64,000 nt of DNA from Streptomyces lydicus (GTDB lineage: Bacteria; Actinomycetota; Actinomycetes; Streptomycetales; Streptomycetaceae), in assembly GCF_001729485.1 (NCBI RefSeq), contig NZ_CP017157.1, forward strand, positions 4,340,001 to 4,404,000. Reading direction: 5' to 3'. A program made the translations under genes and the position numbers. Shown one piece after another: positions 54,480-63,871 of the stretch; within the stretch, counting starts at the first letter, position 1, and every line of letters begins with the position of its first letter. A model generated the notes under the pieces. It was not told where the DNA came from. It did no database searches and was given only the letters and a program-made list of their open reading frames with translations.

Positions 54480-54515
54480 GGTCGGTGGGCGGGGCGCGCG
54501 TCCCGCCCACCGACC
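54480..54515. terminator. hairpin between convergent genes
   Basis: Perfect 14-bp arms (54480-54493, 54502-54515), 13 bases past the FnIII protein stop; the opposite gene ends at 54573. Confidence 0.65.
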
Positions 54516-54572
54516 GCCCCGCCCACCGAACGCCCCGGACCGCCACGCTCTGTCAGGCGGCCTGCGTACGGA

Positions 54573-55010
54573 TCACGCGGCGTCGACGGGGCGGGGGACG
54601 TCGTGGTCCGGGAAGAGGGTGGCCGCGACATGGTGGGTGTCGGCGTATTCGATGACGGAGGTGATCTTGCCGTCGTGCACGGTGAAGATGCCGAGGCAGC
54701 GGTTGTCGTAGCGGCTGCCCTGCACGGTGGTGGCCAGGGAGGTCCATTCGGCGACCACGCGGTCGCCCTCGGCGAGGGTGCTGACCAGCGCTATCTCCAG
54801 GCTGCCGGGGACGAAGGCGGGCCCCATGCCGCCGAGGAAGTCGTTGATGATCGCGTCGCGGCCGCGCCACACCTGGGAGACCGGCAGGCTGCCCGGGTAG
54901 TGCCAGGTCGCGTCCGTGGCGAAGCTGTCGTGGATGACCTCGGCGTCGCCGTCACGCACGGCCTCGACGTAGCGGATGACGACGGTGCGGGGGTCGGTGA
55001 TGCTGCTCAT
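54573..55010 (-). CDS. SnoaL-like / NTF2-fold protein
   Basis: A 145-aa protein (VVIRYVEAVRDGDAEVIHDS, FATDATWHYPGSLP, GRDAIINDFLGGM, TVHDGKITSVIEYADT) of the ketosteroid isomerase-like superfamily. The ATG at 55010 is favoured over 55016 because the AGGAG motif is correctly spaced for it. Its promoter region has a duplicated GGGATGTCTTGGAAAG. In the same direction as, and downstream of, the oxidoreductase at 55131. Confidence 0.8.
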   Translation of the reverse strand: MSSITDPRTVVIRYVEAVRDGDAEVIHDSFATDATWHYPGSLPVSQVWRGRDAIINDFLGGMGPAFVPGSLEIALVSTLAEGDRVVAEWTSLATTVQGSRYDNRCLGIFTVHDGKITSVIEYADTHHVAATLFPDHDVPRPVDAA

Positions 55011-55130
55011 GGTCATGCTCCTCGGGATGTCTTGGAAAGGCTTGGGATGTCTTGGAAAGCCTTGAATGCCTTGCGACGTTGCGCAGTTGGGAGGTTGGGG
55101 AGTTGAGAGGTCGGCGGTCCGGGAAGGGGG

Positions 55131-56051
55131 TCAGGACAGGGTGAGGACGGCCTTGCCGCGGATGCGGCGGTCGCGCAGGTCGGTGAGGGTGGTCGCGGTG
55201 TCGGCCCAGTCCGTGACGCGGCCGATCTCCGGGTGCAGACGGCCCTCGGCGGTCAGCCGGACCAACGCCGCCAGGTCGTCGTCGATGCGGGAGTCCGCGT
55301 CGAGGTAGTGGAAGTGCCGGATGACGGCCGACTCGGGGCCGCGGAAGAAGTCGAAGAAGTCGAGCGTGACCGGCGTGCGGCTGGCCTGGCCGAACCAGAT
55401 GAGCGTCCCGCGCCGGGCGAGCCGCGCCAGAGCGAGCGGGAGGGCCCGCCCGCCGGTCGACTCCAGCACGACGTCGAAGGGCCCGCAGGCATCGGCGACG
55501 TCATGGACGATTTCGGCGGCGCCGAGTCCGACCAGCCGGGCGCCGCGTTCGGCGTCCCGGGTCACGGCGGTGACCTGCGCGCCCGCCGCGGCCGCGAGTT
55601 CGGTCACGTAGTGGCCCACCCCGCCGGACGCACCGGTCAGCAGAACCCGCCGGCCCGGCAAGGGTCCCGCGGCGCGCAGCAGTCGCAGGGCGGTGAGTCC
55701 GGCCAGCGGCAGCGCCGCGCCCTGGAGCACCGAGACGCCGTCCGGCAGCGCGGTGAGTGCGTCGGTCGGCACCGCTACGTACTCCGCCCAGCCGCCCGCC
55801 ATGGGGTGGCCCACGACCCGGGTGATCCCGGACGGTCCACTTCCGTCTGCGGCCGGCTGGACCACCAGCCCCGCGATGTCCTTGCCGGGGCGTTCGCCGG
55901 GCGCGGGCTTCTCCAGTTTGAAGGTCTCGCCCCGGTTGACCGAGAACGCCTCGACCTTCACCAGCGCCTCGTGGGGGCGCGGGGCCGGCTCCGGCACGTC
56001 GGCGAACGCCACTGGTTCGGCGGGATCTCCGGTCGGGATCAGGGCTTTCAT
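55131..56051 (-). CDS. zinc-independent quinone oxidoreductase-like protein
   Basis: A 306-aa MDR enzyme: N-terminal GroES-like fold (EALVKVEAFSVNRGETFKLE), PGKDIAGLVV, cofactor loop LLTGASGGVGHYVTELAA, and no zinc ligands. NAD(P)H-dependent reduction of a quinone or enone is expected. ATG 56051 lies 151 bases from the divergent LysR gene. Confidence 0.85.
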   Translation of the reverse strand: MKALIPTGDPAEPVAFADVPEPAPRPHEALVKVEAFSVNRGETFKLEKPAPGERPGKDIAGLVVQPAADGSGPSGITRVVGHPMAGGWAEYVAVPTDALTALPDGVSVLQGAALPLAGLTALRLLRAAGPLPGRRVLLTGASGGVGHYVTELAAAAGAQVTAVTRDAERGARLVGLGAAEIVHDVADACGPFDVVLESTGGRALPLALARLARRGTLIWFGQASRTPVTLDFFDFFRGPESAVIRHFHYLDADSRIDDDLAALVRLTAEGRLHPEIGRVTDWADTATTLTDLRDRRIRGKAVLTLS

Positions 56052-56168
56052 CGTGGTCTTCCTCCTCGGCCTCCGGGGCCGTCCCGTCGGGCTGTGCCGC
56101 CTGGTGCGGCGGCGATGACCATCTGACCGTGGGGCGGTGCGGCCCGGCCAACAACCGAGCTGCCCGGC

Positions 56169-56187
56169 CGACAACGCGCGGTTGTCG
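56169..56187. promoter_or_regulatory. LysR-type dyad CGACAAC-N5-GTTGTCG
   Basis: Perfect 7-bp arms in the divergent region 16 bases before the LysR start; related half-sites (CAACAACCG) lie just upstream. Confidence 0.55.
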
Positions 56188-56202
56188 CATAAGGTCAGCG
56201 GC

Positions 56203-57165
56203 ATGGATCTTGACCTCGCCCTGGTCCGCGCCTTCCTCACGACCGCCGGGACGCTGCATTTCGGGCGGGCAGCCGAAGAGCTGAACACCAGTCAGCAGGC
56301 GTTGTCCAAGCGCATCGCGCGGCTGGAGAGCCTGCTGGCCGTCCGGCTGTTCGAGCGGGCGGGCGGCGTCCGGCTGTCCGAGGCGGGCGAACGGTTCCTG
56401 CCGGCCGCGCGCGAGGCGCTGGCGGCGGGCGAGCGCGCGGTCGCGGCGGTGAGCGGCACCGGCTCGGTCGTACGGATCGACACCTGGGGGCACCTTTACG
56501 CGCCGATGCGCACCGTCGCCCAGGCCGCGCGGGCGCTCGGGCCGGTGCGGCTGGAGCCCGGCCCGGGGCGCGACTGGCCTTCGGTCGCGCAGGCACTGCT
56601 GCGCGGTGACACGGATCTGGGCCTCGGCCGGGTGCACCCCCTGCCCGACGGCTGCGACGCGGGCCTCACCCAGCGGCTGGTGCGGCTGGAGCCCGTCGAC
56701 GCGCTGGTCGGCCCGTCCCATCCGCTGGCCGGCGCGGACGCGCTGCGCCCGGCCGATCTGCGCGACAGCGTTCTGTGGTGTCCGGCCGAGCTGACCCGCC
56801 TGGACTTCCTCCGCCGGTTCGCCGACCACTTCGCGCTCCCCCGGCGTCAGGACGGCCCCAACCTGGGCCTGGACCACCTCGTGCAGCACCTCCGCGACGA
56901 CGCCGGGTGCTTCACGCTCTTCCCCGCCGACGCACCGCTCCCCGACCATGCGGGCCTGCGCGCGATCCCGCTGGTCGAACCGACCCCGCTGTACGCCTGG
57001 TCGCTGGCCTGGCGCGAGTCCGCCCGCCACCCACAACTCGACGCCCTGCTGCGCGGCTTCACCGAAACCGGCCGCTCCCGGCGCTGGCTGGACTACGCCC
57101 CGCGGCGCGACTGGCTCCCGGACACCGACCACGCCAAGCTCGCGGGCCGGACGTACGACCCATAG
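56203..57165 (+). CDS. LysR-family regulator
   Basis: A 320-aa protein with N-terminal HTH (FLTTAGTLHFGRAAEELNTS, QQALSKRIARLESLLAVRLF) and a LysR substrate-binding domain. ATG 56203. Divergent from the oxidoreductase, across a matching dyad, so it is presumably its regulator. Confidence 0.9.
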   Translation: MDLDLALVRAFLTTAGTLHFGRAAEELNTSQQALSKRIARLESLLAVRLFERAGGVRLSEAGERFLPAAREALAAGERAVAAVSGTGSVVRIDTWGHLYAPMRTVAQAARALGPVRLEPGPGRDWPSVAQALLRGDTDLGLGRVHPLPDGCDAGLTQRLVRLEPVDALVGPSHPLAGADALRPADLRDSVLWCPAELTRLDFLRRFADHFALPRRQDGPNLGLDHLVQHLRDDAGCFTLFPADAPLPDHAGLRAIPLVEPTPLYAWSLAWRESARHPQLDALLRGFTETGRSRRWLDYAPRRDWLPDTDHAKLAGRTYDP

Positions 57166-57293
57166 GAAAAGGACCGCAAACCATGATCGGTTTCGGGGGA
57201 TGCGGCAGTCAGGCACGGAGCGGTGACGAAGGGAACTGGGTCGGCCGCGGCAGTTCTCGCGGTCCGTCGGTCGTGCGGTCGTACCCTTCGGAC

Positions 57294-58136
57294 ATGAGTT
57301 CCGAACTGTTCTTTGAGTCCGAACTGTTCTTCGAGTGGGACGGCCGGCCGGATGCGGACGAGCACGTGATCGGAGAAATGTACGCGGCGGCCGGCGAGCC
57401 CCCTTACACGGCGGACGACGAGCCCGAGCCGACCGGCGACCAGGGCCGGCCCCGTACCATCGGCGCGGTCGCGGCCCGCCGCGACGGGGCGCTGCTGGGT
57501 TGGGCATGGGTGTACGAGGACCCGGACCACGAGCGGGTTGCGCGAGTGCAGGCAATGTACGTGCCACGCCAGGTCCGCCGTCTCAAAACCGGCTGCTACG
57601 ACCTGCTCCCGCCGGCCGCCGAGGAGTTCGAGATGGTCACGGGCCTGTACCGCCGGGCCGCGGACGAGGCCCGCGCCGCCGGCTGCCGCACCCTGCGGTG
57701 GGGCGGTCGGGACACCGGGCCCGACGGCCAGGCGGCGACCGCGCTGAACGCGCGCGGACACGGCGAATGCGCCCGTTACTGGAGCACCGAGCCAGCCACC
57801 TGGCAGCCCCCTGCCGGGCTGCCCGAGGTGCAGGTCCACCAACTGCCCACGCACCTCACGCTGGCGACGGCGGACGCAGAGGTCTCGGCCTTCATAAGCG
57901 GGCACGCGGCCCACATCAATGCCGGGGAGTCGATCCGCCACGAGAACGCCGAGCCGCGCGCGCTCGCCGCGCTCATCGCGGAACTCGTCACACGCCTGCG
58001 GCGCGACCACCCCGAGGTCACCGAACTGACCGTCTGGGAATTCGATGACACCGCGGTACGCCAAGCACTGCCGCTGGCCGGACTGCGCATCACCGCGCGC
58101 ACCATGGACTACGAGCTTCCGCTCACCCCTTCATGA
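57294..58136 (+). CDS. GNAT-like acetyltransferase, probable
   Basis: A 280-aa protein with MYVPRQVRRLKTGCYDLLPP (cofactor-site-like strand/helix), a central ARAAGCRTLRWGG segment and a C-terminal second half ending AGLRITARTMDYELPL, as in duplicated GNAT proteins. The R-x-x-G-x-G/A loop is weak, so acetyl-CoA binding is unproven. ATG 57294 (MSSELFFESELFFEWDG, an internal repeat) is chosen over 57183 because the upstream part has no similarity to coding sequence. Confidence 0.6.
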   Translation: MSSELFFESELFFEWDGRPDADEHVIGEMYAAAGEPPYTADDEPEPTGDQGRPRTIGAVAARRDGALLGWAWVYEDPDHERVARVQAMYVPRQVRRLKTGCYDLLPPAAEEFEMVTGLYRRAADEARAAGCRTLRWGGRDTGPDGQAATALNARGHGECARYWSTEPATWQPPAGLPEVQVHQLPTHLTLATADAEVSAFISGHAAHINAGESIRHENAEPRALAALIAELVTRLRRDHPEVTELTVWEFDDTAVRQALPLAGLRITARTMDYELPLTPS

Positions 58137-58233
58137 CCTCGGCAACAAACTGGCTGTGACCAGCACATTCACCACACGCCCCAGCAACTCACGCTCCAGG
58201 ACGCGGCGGCGAGACGCAGGTCACATGCGCCCA

Positions 58234-58260
58234 CGTCACAGGGCGCCGGGCTACCTCGTC
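58234..58260 (+). promoter_or_regulatory. ECF41-type promoter for second carboxymuconolactone decarboxylase gene
   Basis: CGTCACA (58234-58240), 16 bases, CGTC (58257-58260), 40 bases before ATG 58300. One change from the -35 consensus, with exact spacing as at the first module. Confidence 0.65.
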
Positions 58261-58299
58261 TAAGGGGTGTAGCCAGTGACGACCGCAGAGGAGCACATC

Positions 58300-58773
58300 A
58301 TGGAAGCGCGACTGAACTACTTCGCCAGCCCGACCGCCGGCAAAGCCTTCAAGTACTTCATGTCGGCGGGCAAGACGGTCAAGGAATCGGCGCTGCCGGC
58401 CGCGACGCAGGAGCTGGTGGCGCTCCGCGTGAGCCAGATCAACGGCTGCGCCTTCTGCATCGACATGCACACCAAGGACGCCGCGGCGGCCGGTGAGACC
58501 TCGGTGCGGCTGAACCTGGTCGCGGCGTGGCGGGAGGCCACGGTCTTCACCGAGGCCGAGCGTGCCGCGCTGGAGCTGGCGGAGGAGGGCACCCGGGTCG
58601 CGGACGCGGCCGGTGGGGTCAGCGACAAGGTGTGGGAGTACGCCGCCAAGCACTACGACGAGGAGCAGCTCACCGCCCTGGTGATCCTGGTTTCCTTCAT
58701 GAACACGGTGAACCGGCTGAACATCATCGCCCAGCAGCCGGCCGGCGACTACGTGCCCGGGCAGTTCCACTGA
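58300..58773 (+). CDS. carboxymuconolactone decarboxylase/AhpD-like protein, second copy
   Basis: A 157-aa paralogue of the 48265 product: VALRVSQINGCAFCIDMHTK has the CxxC redox motif. ATG 58300 follows GAGGAG; an in-frame GTG at 58276 is less likely. Followed after 170 bases by an ECF41 sigma gene on the same strand, whereas the first module is divergent. Confidence 0.9.
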   Translation: MEARLNYFASPTAGKAFKYFMSAGKTVKESALPAATQELVALRVSQINGCAFCIDMHTKDAAAAGETSVRLNLVAAWREATVFTEAERAALELAEEGTRVADAAGGVSDKVWEYAAKHYDEEQLTALVILVSFMNTVNRLNIIAQQPAGDYVPGQFH

Positions 58774-58943
58774 CACGTCGAGCGAACGGCATCGACGGCC
58801 GGCCCGGGGTCCGGTGCGGGCCCCGGGCCCCGGCCTCGGCGGCGCCGCGCCGGCCCGCCGGTGGGCCGGGTGATCACCAGCAGATCGGCTGCGCCGCCGC
58901 GTACGGGCGGCTGGGGATGCAGGTTTCAAGGGAGGGATGCGGT

Positions 58944-59867
58944 GTGAGCAAGGTCGAGGACTTCGAGGAGCTGCGACCGCTGCTGTTCTCGATCGCCTAC
59001 CGCATTCTGGGCAGCGTGAGCGAGGCCGAGGACGCGGTGCAGGAGACGTGGCTGCGCTTCGACGCTTCGGCGACCCGGCCCACGTCGGCCAAAGCCTTTC
59101 TGTCGGCCGCGGTGACGCGGATATCGATCGATGTGCTGCGCTCCGCGCGGGTGCGGCGGGAGGAGTACGTGGGCCCTTGGTTTCCCGAGCCGCTGCTGAG
59201 CGATCCGTACCAGGATCCGGCGCGGTCGGTGGAGCTGGCCGACTCGGTGTCGATGGCGGCGCTGCTGCTGTTGGAGCGGCTCAGCCCGCTGGAGCGGGCG
59301 GTCTTCCTGCTGCGGGAGGTGTTCGGCTTCGGGTTCGACGAGGTCGCCGCGGCCGTGGGGCGTTCGGAGGCGGCGTGTCGGCAGCTGCTGGTGCGGGCGC
59401 GGCGGCACATGGCCGCCGGGCGGCCGCGGTTCGCAGCGGACGGTCAGGAGCGGCAGGAGCTGGCGACGCGCTTCTTCGACGCGCTGAGCAACGGCGAGGT
59501 GGACGGGCTGCAGAAGCTGCTGGCCGCCGACGTGGAGTTGGTCGGGGACGGTGGCGGCAAGGCCCCGCAGCTGGCCAGGGCCGTCATGGGTGCGGAGAAC
59601 GTGGCCCGGCTGCTGGGCGCGGTCTTCCCCTGGCTGCTCCGGATCGACGTGACGTTCGAACAGCACGAGGTCAACGGCCAGCCCGGCGCGGTCTTCCGCG
59701 ACCGGGACGGCAAGATCCTGCACACCCTGGCCCTGGAGGTGCTCGACGGGCGGATCCGGACCATCCGCACGGTGATCAATCCCGACAAGCTCGGCCACCT
59801 CGGGCCGGTCGCCGACGCCTGGGCCATCGACCGCGAGGTGAAGCTGGCCCGCCGGCAGACGAACTGA
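58944..59867 (+). CDS. ECF41-type sigma factor, second copy
   Basis: A 307-aa sigma factor: sigma2 (FSIAYRILGSVSEAEDAVQE, TWLRF), linker WFPEPLL, sigma4 (LSPLERAVFLLREVFGFGFD) and a SnoaL-like C-terminal domain with DGGG and NPDKL. GTG 58944 follows GGGAGGG. Together with the preceding AhpD-like gene it repeats the module at 47028-48750. Confidence 0.9.
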   Translation: MSKVEDFEELRPLLFSIAYRILGSVSEAEDAVQETWLRFDASATRPTSAKAFLSAAVTRISIDVLRSARVRREEYVGPWFPEPLLSDPYQDPARSVELADSVSMAALLLLERLSPLERAVFLLREVFGFGFDEVAAAVGRSEAACRQLLVRARRHMAAGRPRFAADGQERQELATRFFDALSNGEVDGLQKLLAADVELVGDGGGKAPQLARAVMGAENVARLLGAVFPWLLRIDVTFEQHEVNGQPGAVFRDRDGKILHTLALEVLDGRIRTIRTVINPDKLGHLGPVADAWAIDREVKLARRQTN

Positions 59868-60033
59868 CCTCGGGCGCGGGGCGGGCCGGCGGCCGGAGGT
59901 GGGCGGTTCGCCGGTGCGGCGGGTCCGGGCCTCGAAGCGGCCTGGGGCCGGCCAGTTGGCGGCGCCACGTGAACATCGTCACAACTGCCGTGCCACAGGG
60001 GTGGGTTGGCCGGTCCGGGCTAGGACTTGCTGC

Positions 60034-60726
60034 ATGACAGGGCCTGGAGTTGACGTGGTCGCCCGCGGGGCGAGTGTGCACGGTCCGAGAGGGCCGGTGT
60101 TCGAAGGGGTGGACCTGGACGTGCCGGCCGGCGGACTGCTGGCCGCCCACGGGCCGGCAGGTTCCGGGCGTACTTCCCTGCTGCTGGCGCTCGCCGGGCG
60201 GATGCGGCTGTCCGGCGGGGCCGTCCGGGTCGGCGGGCACGTCCTGCCCGCCGAAGGCCGGTGGGTGCGCGCGGCGGTCGCCGTCGCCCGGGCGGCGCCC
60301 GCGGTCACTCTCGAAGGGCGGCTGCGGGTGCGGGAAGTGATGGCCGAACGCCGCCTGACCGCACCGGGGGTGACCGAGCATCGCCTCCGCGAGGCATGCG
60401 AGGTGGTGGGCACCGCCCCCCGCGGGACGGACCTGGTCGAGGACCTCGATCCGGTCGAGGCGCTGCTGCTGGCGGCCGCGCTGGCGCTCGCCGAGCGGCC
60501 CGGTGCCCTGGTCGTCGACGACGTCGACGAGGGCCTGCCGCCCGCCGCGCACGACAGCGTGTGGCAGGCACTGGACCGGGTCCGCAACAGCGGCCCCACC
60601 GTGCTCGCCGGGTGCCTCCGCACGCCGTCGCCCACCCCCGGCCTCGTCACGCTGTCGCTTCCGCGGCGCAGCCGGGACCGCCTGCCGGCCCGGACGGCCG
60701 ATGCCCGAGAGGACGCCGACGCATGA
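60034..60726 (+). CDS. ABC transporter ATP-binding protein with degenerate catalytic motifs
   Basis: A 230-aa ABC ATPase-like domain. Walker A is GPAGSGRTSLL (Arg in place of the invariant Lys), Walker B is ALVVDDVDEG (Asp-Asp where Asp-Glu is expected), and the signature region LDPVEALLLAAALALAERP lacks LSGGQ. ATP hydrolysis is therefore doubtful. ATG 60034. The stop overlaps the membrane protein's start (ATGA, 60723-60726), so the two work together. It may be a regulatory or vestigial partner of the YhgE/Pip-type protein. Confidence 0.8.
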   Translation: MTGPGVDVVARGASVHGPRGPVFEGVDLDVPAGGLLAAHGPAGSGRTSLLLALAGRMRLSGGAVRVGGHVLPAEGRWVRAAVAVARAAPAVTLEGRLRVREVMAERRLTAPGVTEHRLREACEVVGTAPRGTDLVEDLDPVEALLLAAALALAERPGALVVDDVDEGLPPAAHDSVWQALDRVRNSGPTVLAGCLRTPSPTPGLVTLSLPRRSRDRLPARTADAREDADA

Positions 60727-62666
60727 GGGCCGTCAAGCTGGCACTGCTGGAACTCCGGCGCTTCCGCGGCCCGATGCGCCGCCTGGTCCCCTTACTGCTC
60801 TGCCTGGTGCCGCTGCTGTACGGCGCCATGTACCTCTGGGCGAACTGGGACCCGTACGGCAAGACCGACCGCATGCCGGTCGCCGTCGTCAACCAGGACC
60901 ACCCGGCGCATGCGAAGCAGGGCCGGCGGGTGAACGCCGGTGATCAGCTGGTGGAGCAGCTCAAGGCGTCCGGCACCTTCGACTGGCACTTCGTCGGCCG
61001 GGACGAGGCGCGGGACGGACTGGAGCACGGCCGCTACTTCTTCACCATCGACATCCCGTCCGACTTCAGCCGCAAGCTCGCCACCGGCGCCGACACCCGC
61101 CCGAAGCAGGCCGGCATCCGGATCCACCTCAACGATGCCAACAACTACATCGCCGGCATCATGACCGAGGTCGTACAGACCAAGTTGCAGGACCAGATCA
61201 ACTCCGCCACACACGCCGCCTATGTGCGCGGTGTCTACGGCGAGTTGTCGGACGTGCGCGACAAGCTGACCACCGCCTCCGACGGCGCACACCGGCTGGT
61301 GGGGGCCACCCGGGTGGCCCAGCAGGGCACCTCCACGGTCGCCTCGGCGACCTCCACGCTGCGCGACGGGGCCGGCGGCGTCGCCGCCGGGGCCCGGCAG
61401 ATCGCCCGGGCCACCGGACAGATCGACGACCTCACGGGCCGCCTCGACCAGGCCGCCGCGGACCGGCTTCCCGGGGCCGCCGCCGCCTTGGTGAGCACCG
61501 CCCGGCTGACCACCGACGGTCTGGACGCCGTGCACACCGCCACCGGTGCCACCCGCAAGGGCACCTCGCGGGCGGTGGCCGACCTCACCGATCTCGCCGA
61601 CTCCCACCCCGAACTGCGCGACGACCCGGTCTACCGACGGGCCCTGAGCCACGCCCGCAGCCTGGACTCGACCGCCACCGCCCTCGACGGACGGGCCGCC
61701 GCCGCGGAGAACAACGCCCGCCGGGCCCTCCAGGAAGCCGAACGTCTCCAGGCGGACGTCGGCTCGCTCGGACGTGACGTGCTGGCCCTGCACACCCCGC
61801 TCCGTCTCGTCGACACCGGTTCCCACAGTGCGGCCGACGGCGCGCACGGCCTCGTCGAGGGGCTCGGCACCTTGGAGAAGGGCTCCGGCGCCCTGCGGGC
61901 CGCCGCCGACCAGGCCCACAGCGGCGCCTCGGAGGTCTCCCGCACCGTGGACGACGGACTGCACAAGATCCCCCGCACCAGTCCCGACCAGGTCGCGCAC
62001 GCCGCCGAGGTCCTGGGCACGCCCGTCCACATCGACCGGGCCAACCTGCACCCGGCCGGGGTCTACGGACGAGGGCTCGCACCGTTCTTCTTCGGCATCG
62101 CCCTGTGGGTGTTCGGCCTCTTCGCGTACCTGCTGCTGCGCCCGCTCAACACCCGCGCCCTGGTGGGCCGGGTCGGCGCCTTCACCACCGCGGTCGCGGG
62201 ATGGCTGCCGGCCGCGCTGCTCGGCGCCGTGGGGGCACTGGTGCTCTACGGCGTCGTCGACCTGACCCTCGGACTCGACCCCGTCCACGGCGTCTGGATG
62301 CTGGCGCTCCTGGTCACCGGGGCGGCGGCGTTCGTGGCCGTCGACCACTGTCTGCGCACCGTGTTCGGGGTTCCCGGCGACGTCCTGTCGCTGGTCCTGC
62401 TCATCCTGCAGCTCACCGCCTCGGGCGGGCTCTATCCGCTGCCCACCGAGCCGGCCTTCTTCCAGATGCTGAACCCGCTGCTCCCGATGACGTACCTCGT
62501 GGACGGGCTGCGGGTCACCGTCTCGGGCGGGCTCACCGAAAACCTCCTACGGGACTTCGCCGTCCTTCTGGCCTTCACCGCGGGCTTCCTGGCCGTGACC
62601 GCCCTCGCCGTGCGGCGGCAGCGGATGTGGACGGTCGGACGCCTCCATCCCGACGTCTCCCTGTAA
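60723..62666 (+). CDS. YhgE/Pip-family ABC-2-type membrane protein
   Basis: A 647-aa protein. One N-terminal helix (VPLLLCLVPLLYGAMYLWAN), a large extracytoplasmic domain of about 420 residues (YhgE/Pip N-terminal part VAVVNQDHPA, then long Ala-rich helices typical of these proteins) and about five C-terminal membrane helices (FFFGIALWVFGLFAYLLLRP onward) with the ABC-2 signature LNPLLPMTYLVDGLR. This matches phage-infection-protein/EsaA-like and MmpL-accessory exporters. Substrate unknown. Confidence 0.85.
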   Translation: MRAVKLALLELRRFRGPMRRLVPLLLCLVPLLYGAMYLWANWDPYGKTDRMPVAVVNQDHPAHAKQGRRVNAGDQLVEQLKASGTFDWHFVGRDEARDGLEHGRYFFTIDIPSDFSRKLATGADTRPKQAGIRIHLNDANNYIAGIMTEVVQTKLQDQINSATHAAYVRGVYGELSDVRDKLTTASDGAHRLVGATRVAQQGTSTVASATSTLRDGAGGVAAGARQIARATGQIDDLTGRLDQAAADRLPGAAAALVSTARLTTDGLDAVHTATGATRKGTSRAVADLTDLADSHPELRDDPVYRRALSHARSLDSTATALDGRAAAAENNARRALQEAERLQADVGSLGRDVLALHTPLRLVDTGSHSAADGAHGLVEGLGTLEKGSGALRAAADQAHSGASEVSRTVDDGLHKIPRTSPDQVAHAAEVLGTPVHIDRANLHPAGVYGRGLAPFFFGIALWVFGLFAYLLLRPLNTRALVGRVGAFTTAVAGWLPAALLGAVGALVLYGVVDLTLGLDPVHGVWMLALLVTGAAAFVAVDHCLRTVFGVPGDVLSLVLLILQLTASGGLYPLPTEPAFFQMLNPLLPMTYLVDGLRVTVSGGLTENLLRDFAVLLAFTAGFLAVTALAVRRQRMWTVGRLHPDVSL

Positions 62667-62847
62667 GGGAGCCCGGGTCCACACCGCCGCACTCGACGTG
62701 GGCGTGGTCGGTGGTTCGCGGTTCAATGCCGCCGGTTGCGAGTGGGGGCTTCGGCGGCGGTCTTGAGGGCGCGCAGCCATGTCTTGAGGCCCTGACGGAG
62801 GATCTTGGTCGCGGCGGGAACGTGGCACACCGGGCTTGAGCGCCGTG
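62667..62847. other. short intergenic region
   Basis: A minus-strand frame ending near 62723 (ATKILRQGLKTWLRALKTAA) could be the tail of an eroded transposase; not convincing. Confidence 0.25.
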
Positions 62848-63375
62848 TCACGTCGTGTCGCCGAGGGCCTCGGCCCACGAGGCGAGGACGTCCAGGTCGT
62901 CGGCGGTCAGGCCGACGCGGGGATCCACCTGCCGCAGCAGCGCCGGCCCGGCATGATGAGCGGCGACCCACGCGTGATCCGCGCGCGTGATCTCGTCATC
63001 GACCCACGCGAACGCCCGCCCGGCGGCCCACGCAACGATCGGCCGCGTCTTCCAATGGCGCCCGGCCGGCACGTCACGCTCCTCCGCCGCTGACGGCTCC
63101 GGCCAATGGATGACTTCAAGCGGCGGCAACCCGATCCGGGGCGCGATGCACTCGTTCGCCTCCTCCCCCCATGTCGTCGCCCAGACCAACTCGTAGCCGA
63201 GCGCTGCCAGCCGCCGTCCCACGCCGGGATCGATCCGTGCCAGCAGCGGGCTCGCCTCGATGGGCAGACCCTGCGATCCGCCGGACCGGCTCGGCGTCGG
63301 CCCTCCGAAGGGCAGCAGCGGCCCGTCGACATCGAGGAAGAGCAACGGCCGAACGGAGGGGCCCTCTGCGGTCAT
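62848..63375 (-). CDS. HAD-like protein
   Basis: A 175-aa protein opening with LLFLDVDGPLLPFGG (HAD motif I, DxDG), then ELVWATTWGEEANECIAPRI (motif II-like) and FAWVDDEITRADH with the acidic motif IV. Such actinobacterial HAD proteins are probable phosphatases; substrate unknown. ATG 63375 is preferred; GTG 63384 adds three residues. Confidence 0.8.
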   Translation of the reverse strand: MTAEGPSVRPLLFLDVDGPLLPFGGPTPSRSGGSQGLPIEASPLLARIDPGVGRRLAALGYELVWATTWGEEANECIAPRIGLPPLEVIHWPEPSAAEERDVPAGRHWKTRPIVAWAAGRAFAWVDDEITRADHAWVAAHHAGPALLRQVDPRVGLTADDLDVLASWAEALGDTT

Positions 63376-63476
63376 GCCCGGCACCGTACCCCTCGGGCCG
63401 GACAGTGCCGCGGCCCGTCTTCTCTCCTGACGGCCGGAGCTGCGCTCGCTCCCCGCTCGTCGTCCGGCGGCCGGCG

Positions 63477-63704
63477 TCAGGAATTCCGCTTCTTCTTACG
63501 CAGGGCACTCGGCTTGTGGACGGCGGTACGGCCGGACTTGTCGCTCTCCACCTCGTACTGCGGGTCGTCCCGCGAGGCGTCGACGGTCCGTCCGGCCGCT
63601 TCAACACGATCGGTGATCTTCTTCTTCACCTTCCCCGTCACCTTGTGGCCATGGCTCTCCCACGCCACCTCGTCGCCCTTTCCGAGATCGTGCTTCTTCG
63701 ACAT
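63477..63704 (-). CDS. DUF2945 (Tudor-like) small protein
   Basis: A 75-aa protein: KGDEVAWESHGHKVTGKVKK and DPQYEVESDKSGRTAVHKPS, ALRKK is the DUF2945 / hypervirulence-associated Tudor-domain pattern, a small beta barrel with a basic tail. Function not established. ATG 63704 follows a GGGAGA site. Confidence 0.85.
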   Translation of the reverse strand: MSKKHDLGKGDEVAWESHGHKVTGKVKKKITDRVEAAGRTVDASRDDPQYEVESDKSGRTAVHKPSALRKKKRNS

Positions 63705-63871
63705 GGCGCTCTCCCTTTTCCTGAGCACGGGGATGCGAGCGGTGCACGTCTTCAGGTTCGTGCGTGTCACCGGATCGCGCACGTGATGACGGCGAGCGCG
63801 ACCTCGGGAGCTGCCTTCGGAGGGCCCTCGATCCGGAAGCAGCTCCCGAGCGCGCTCACCGCCCGCCCGCA

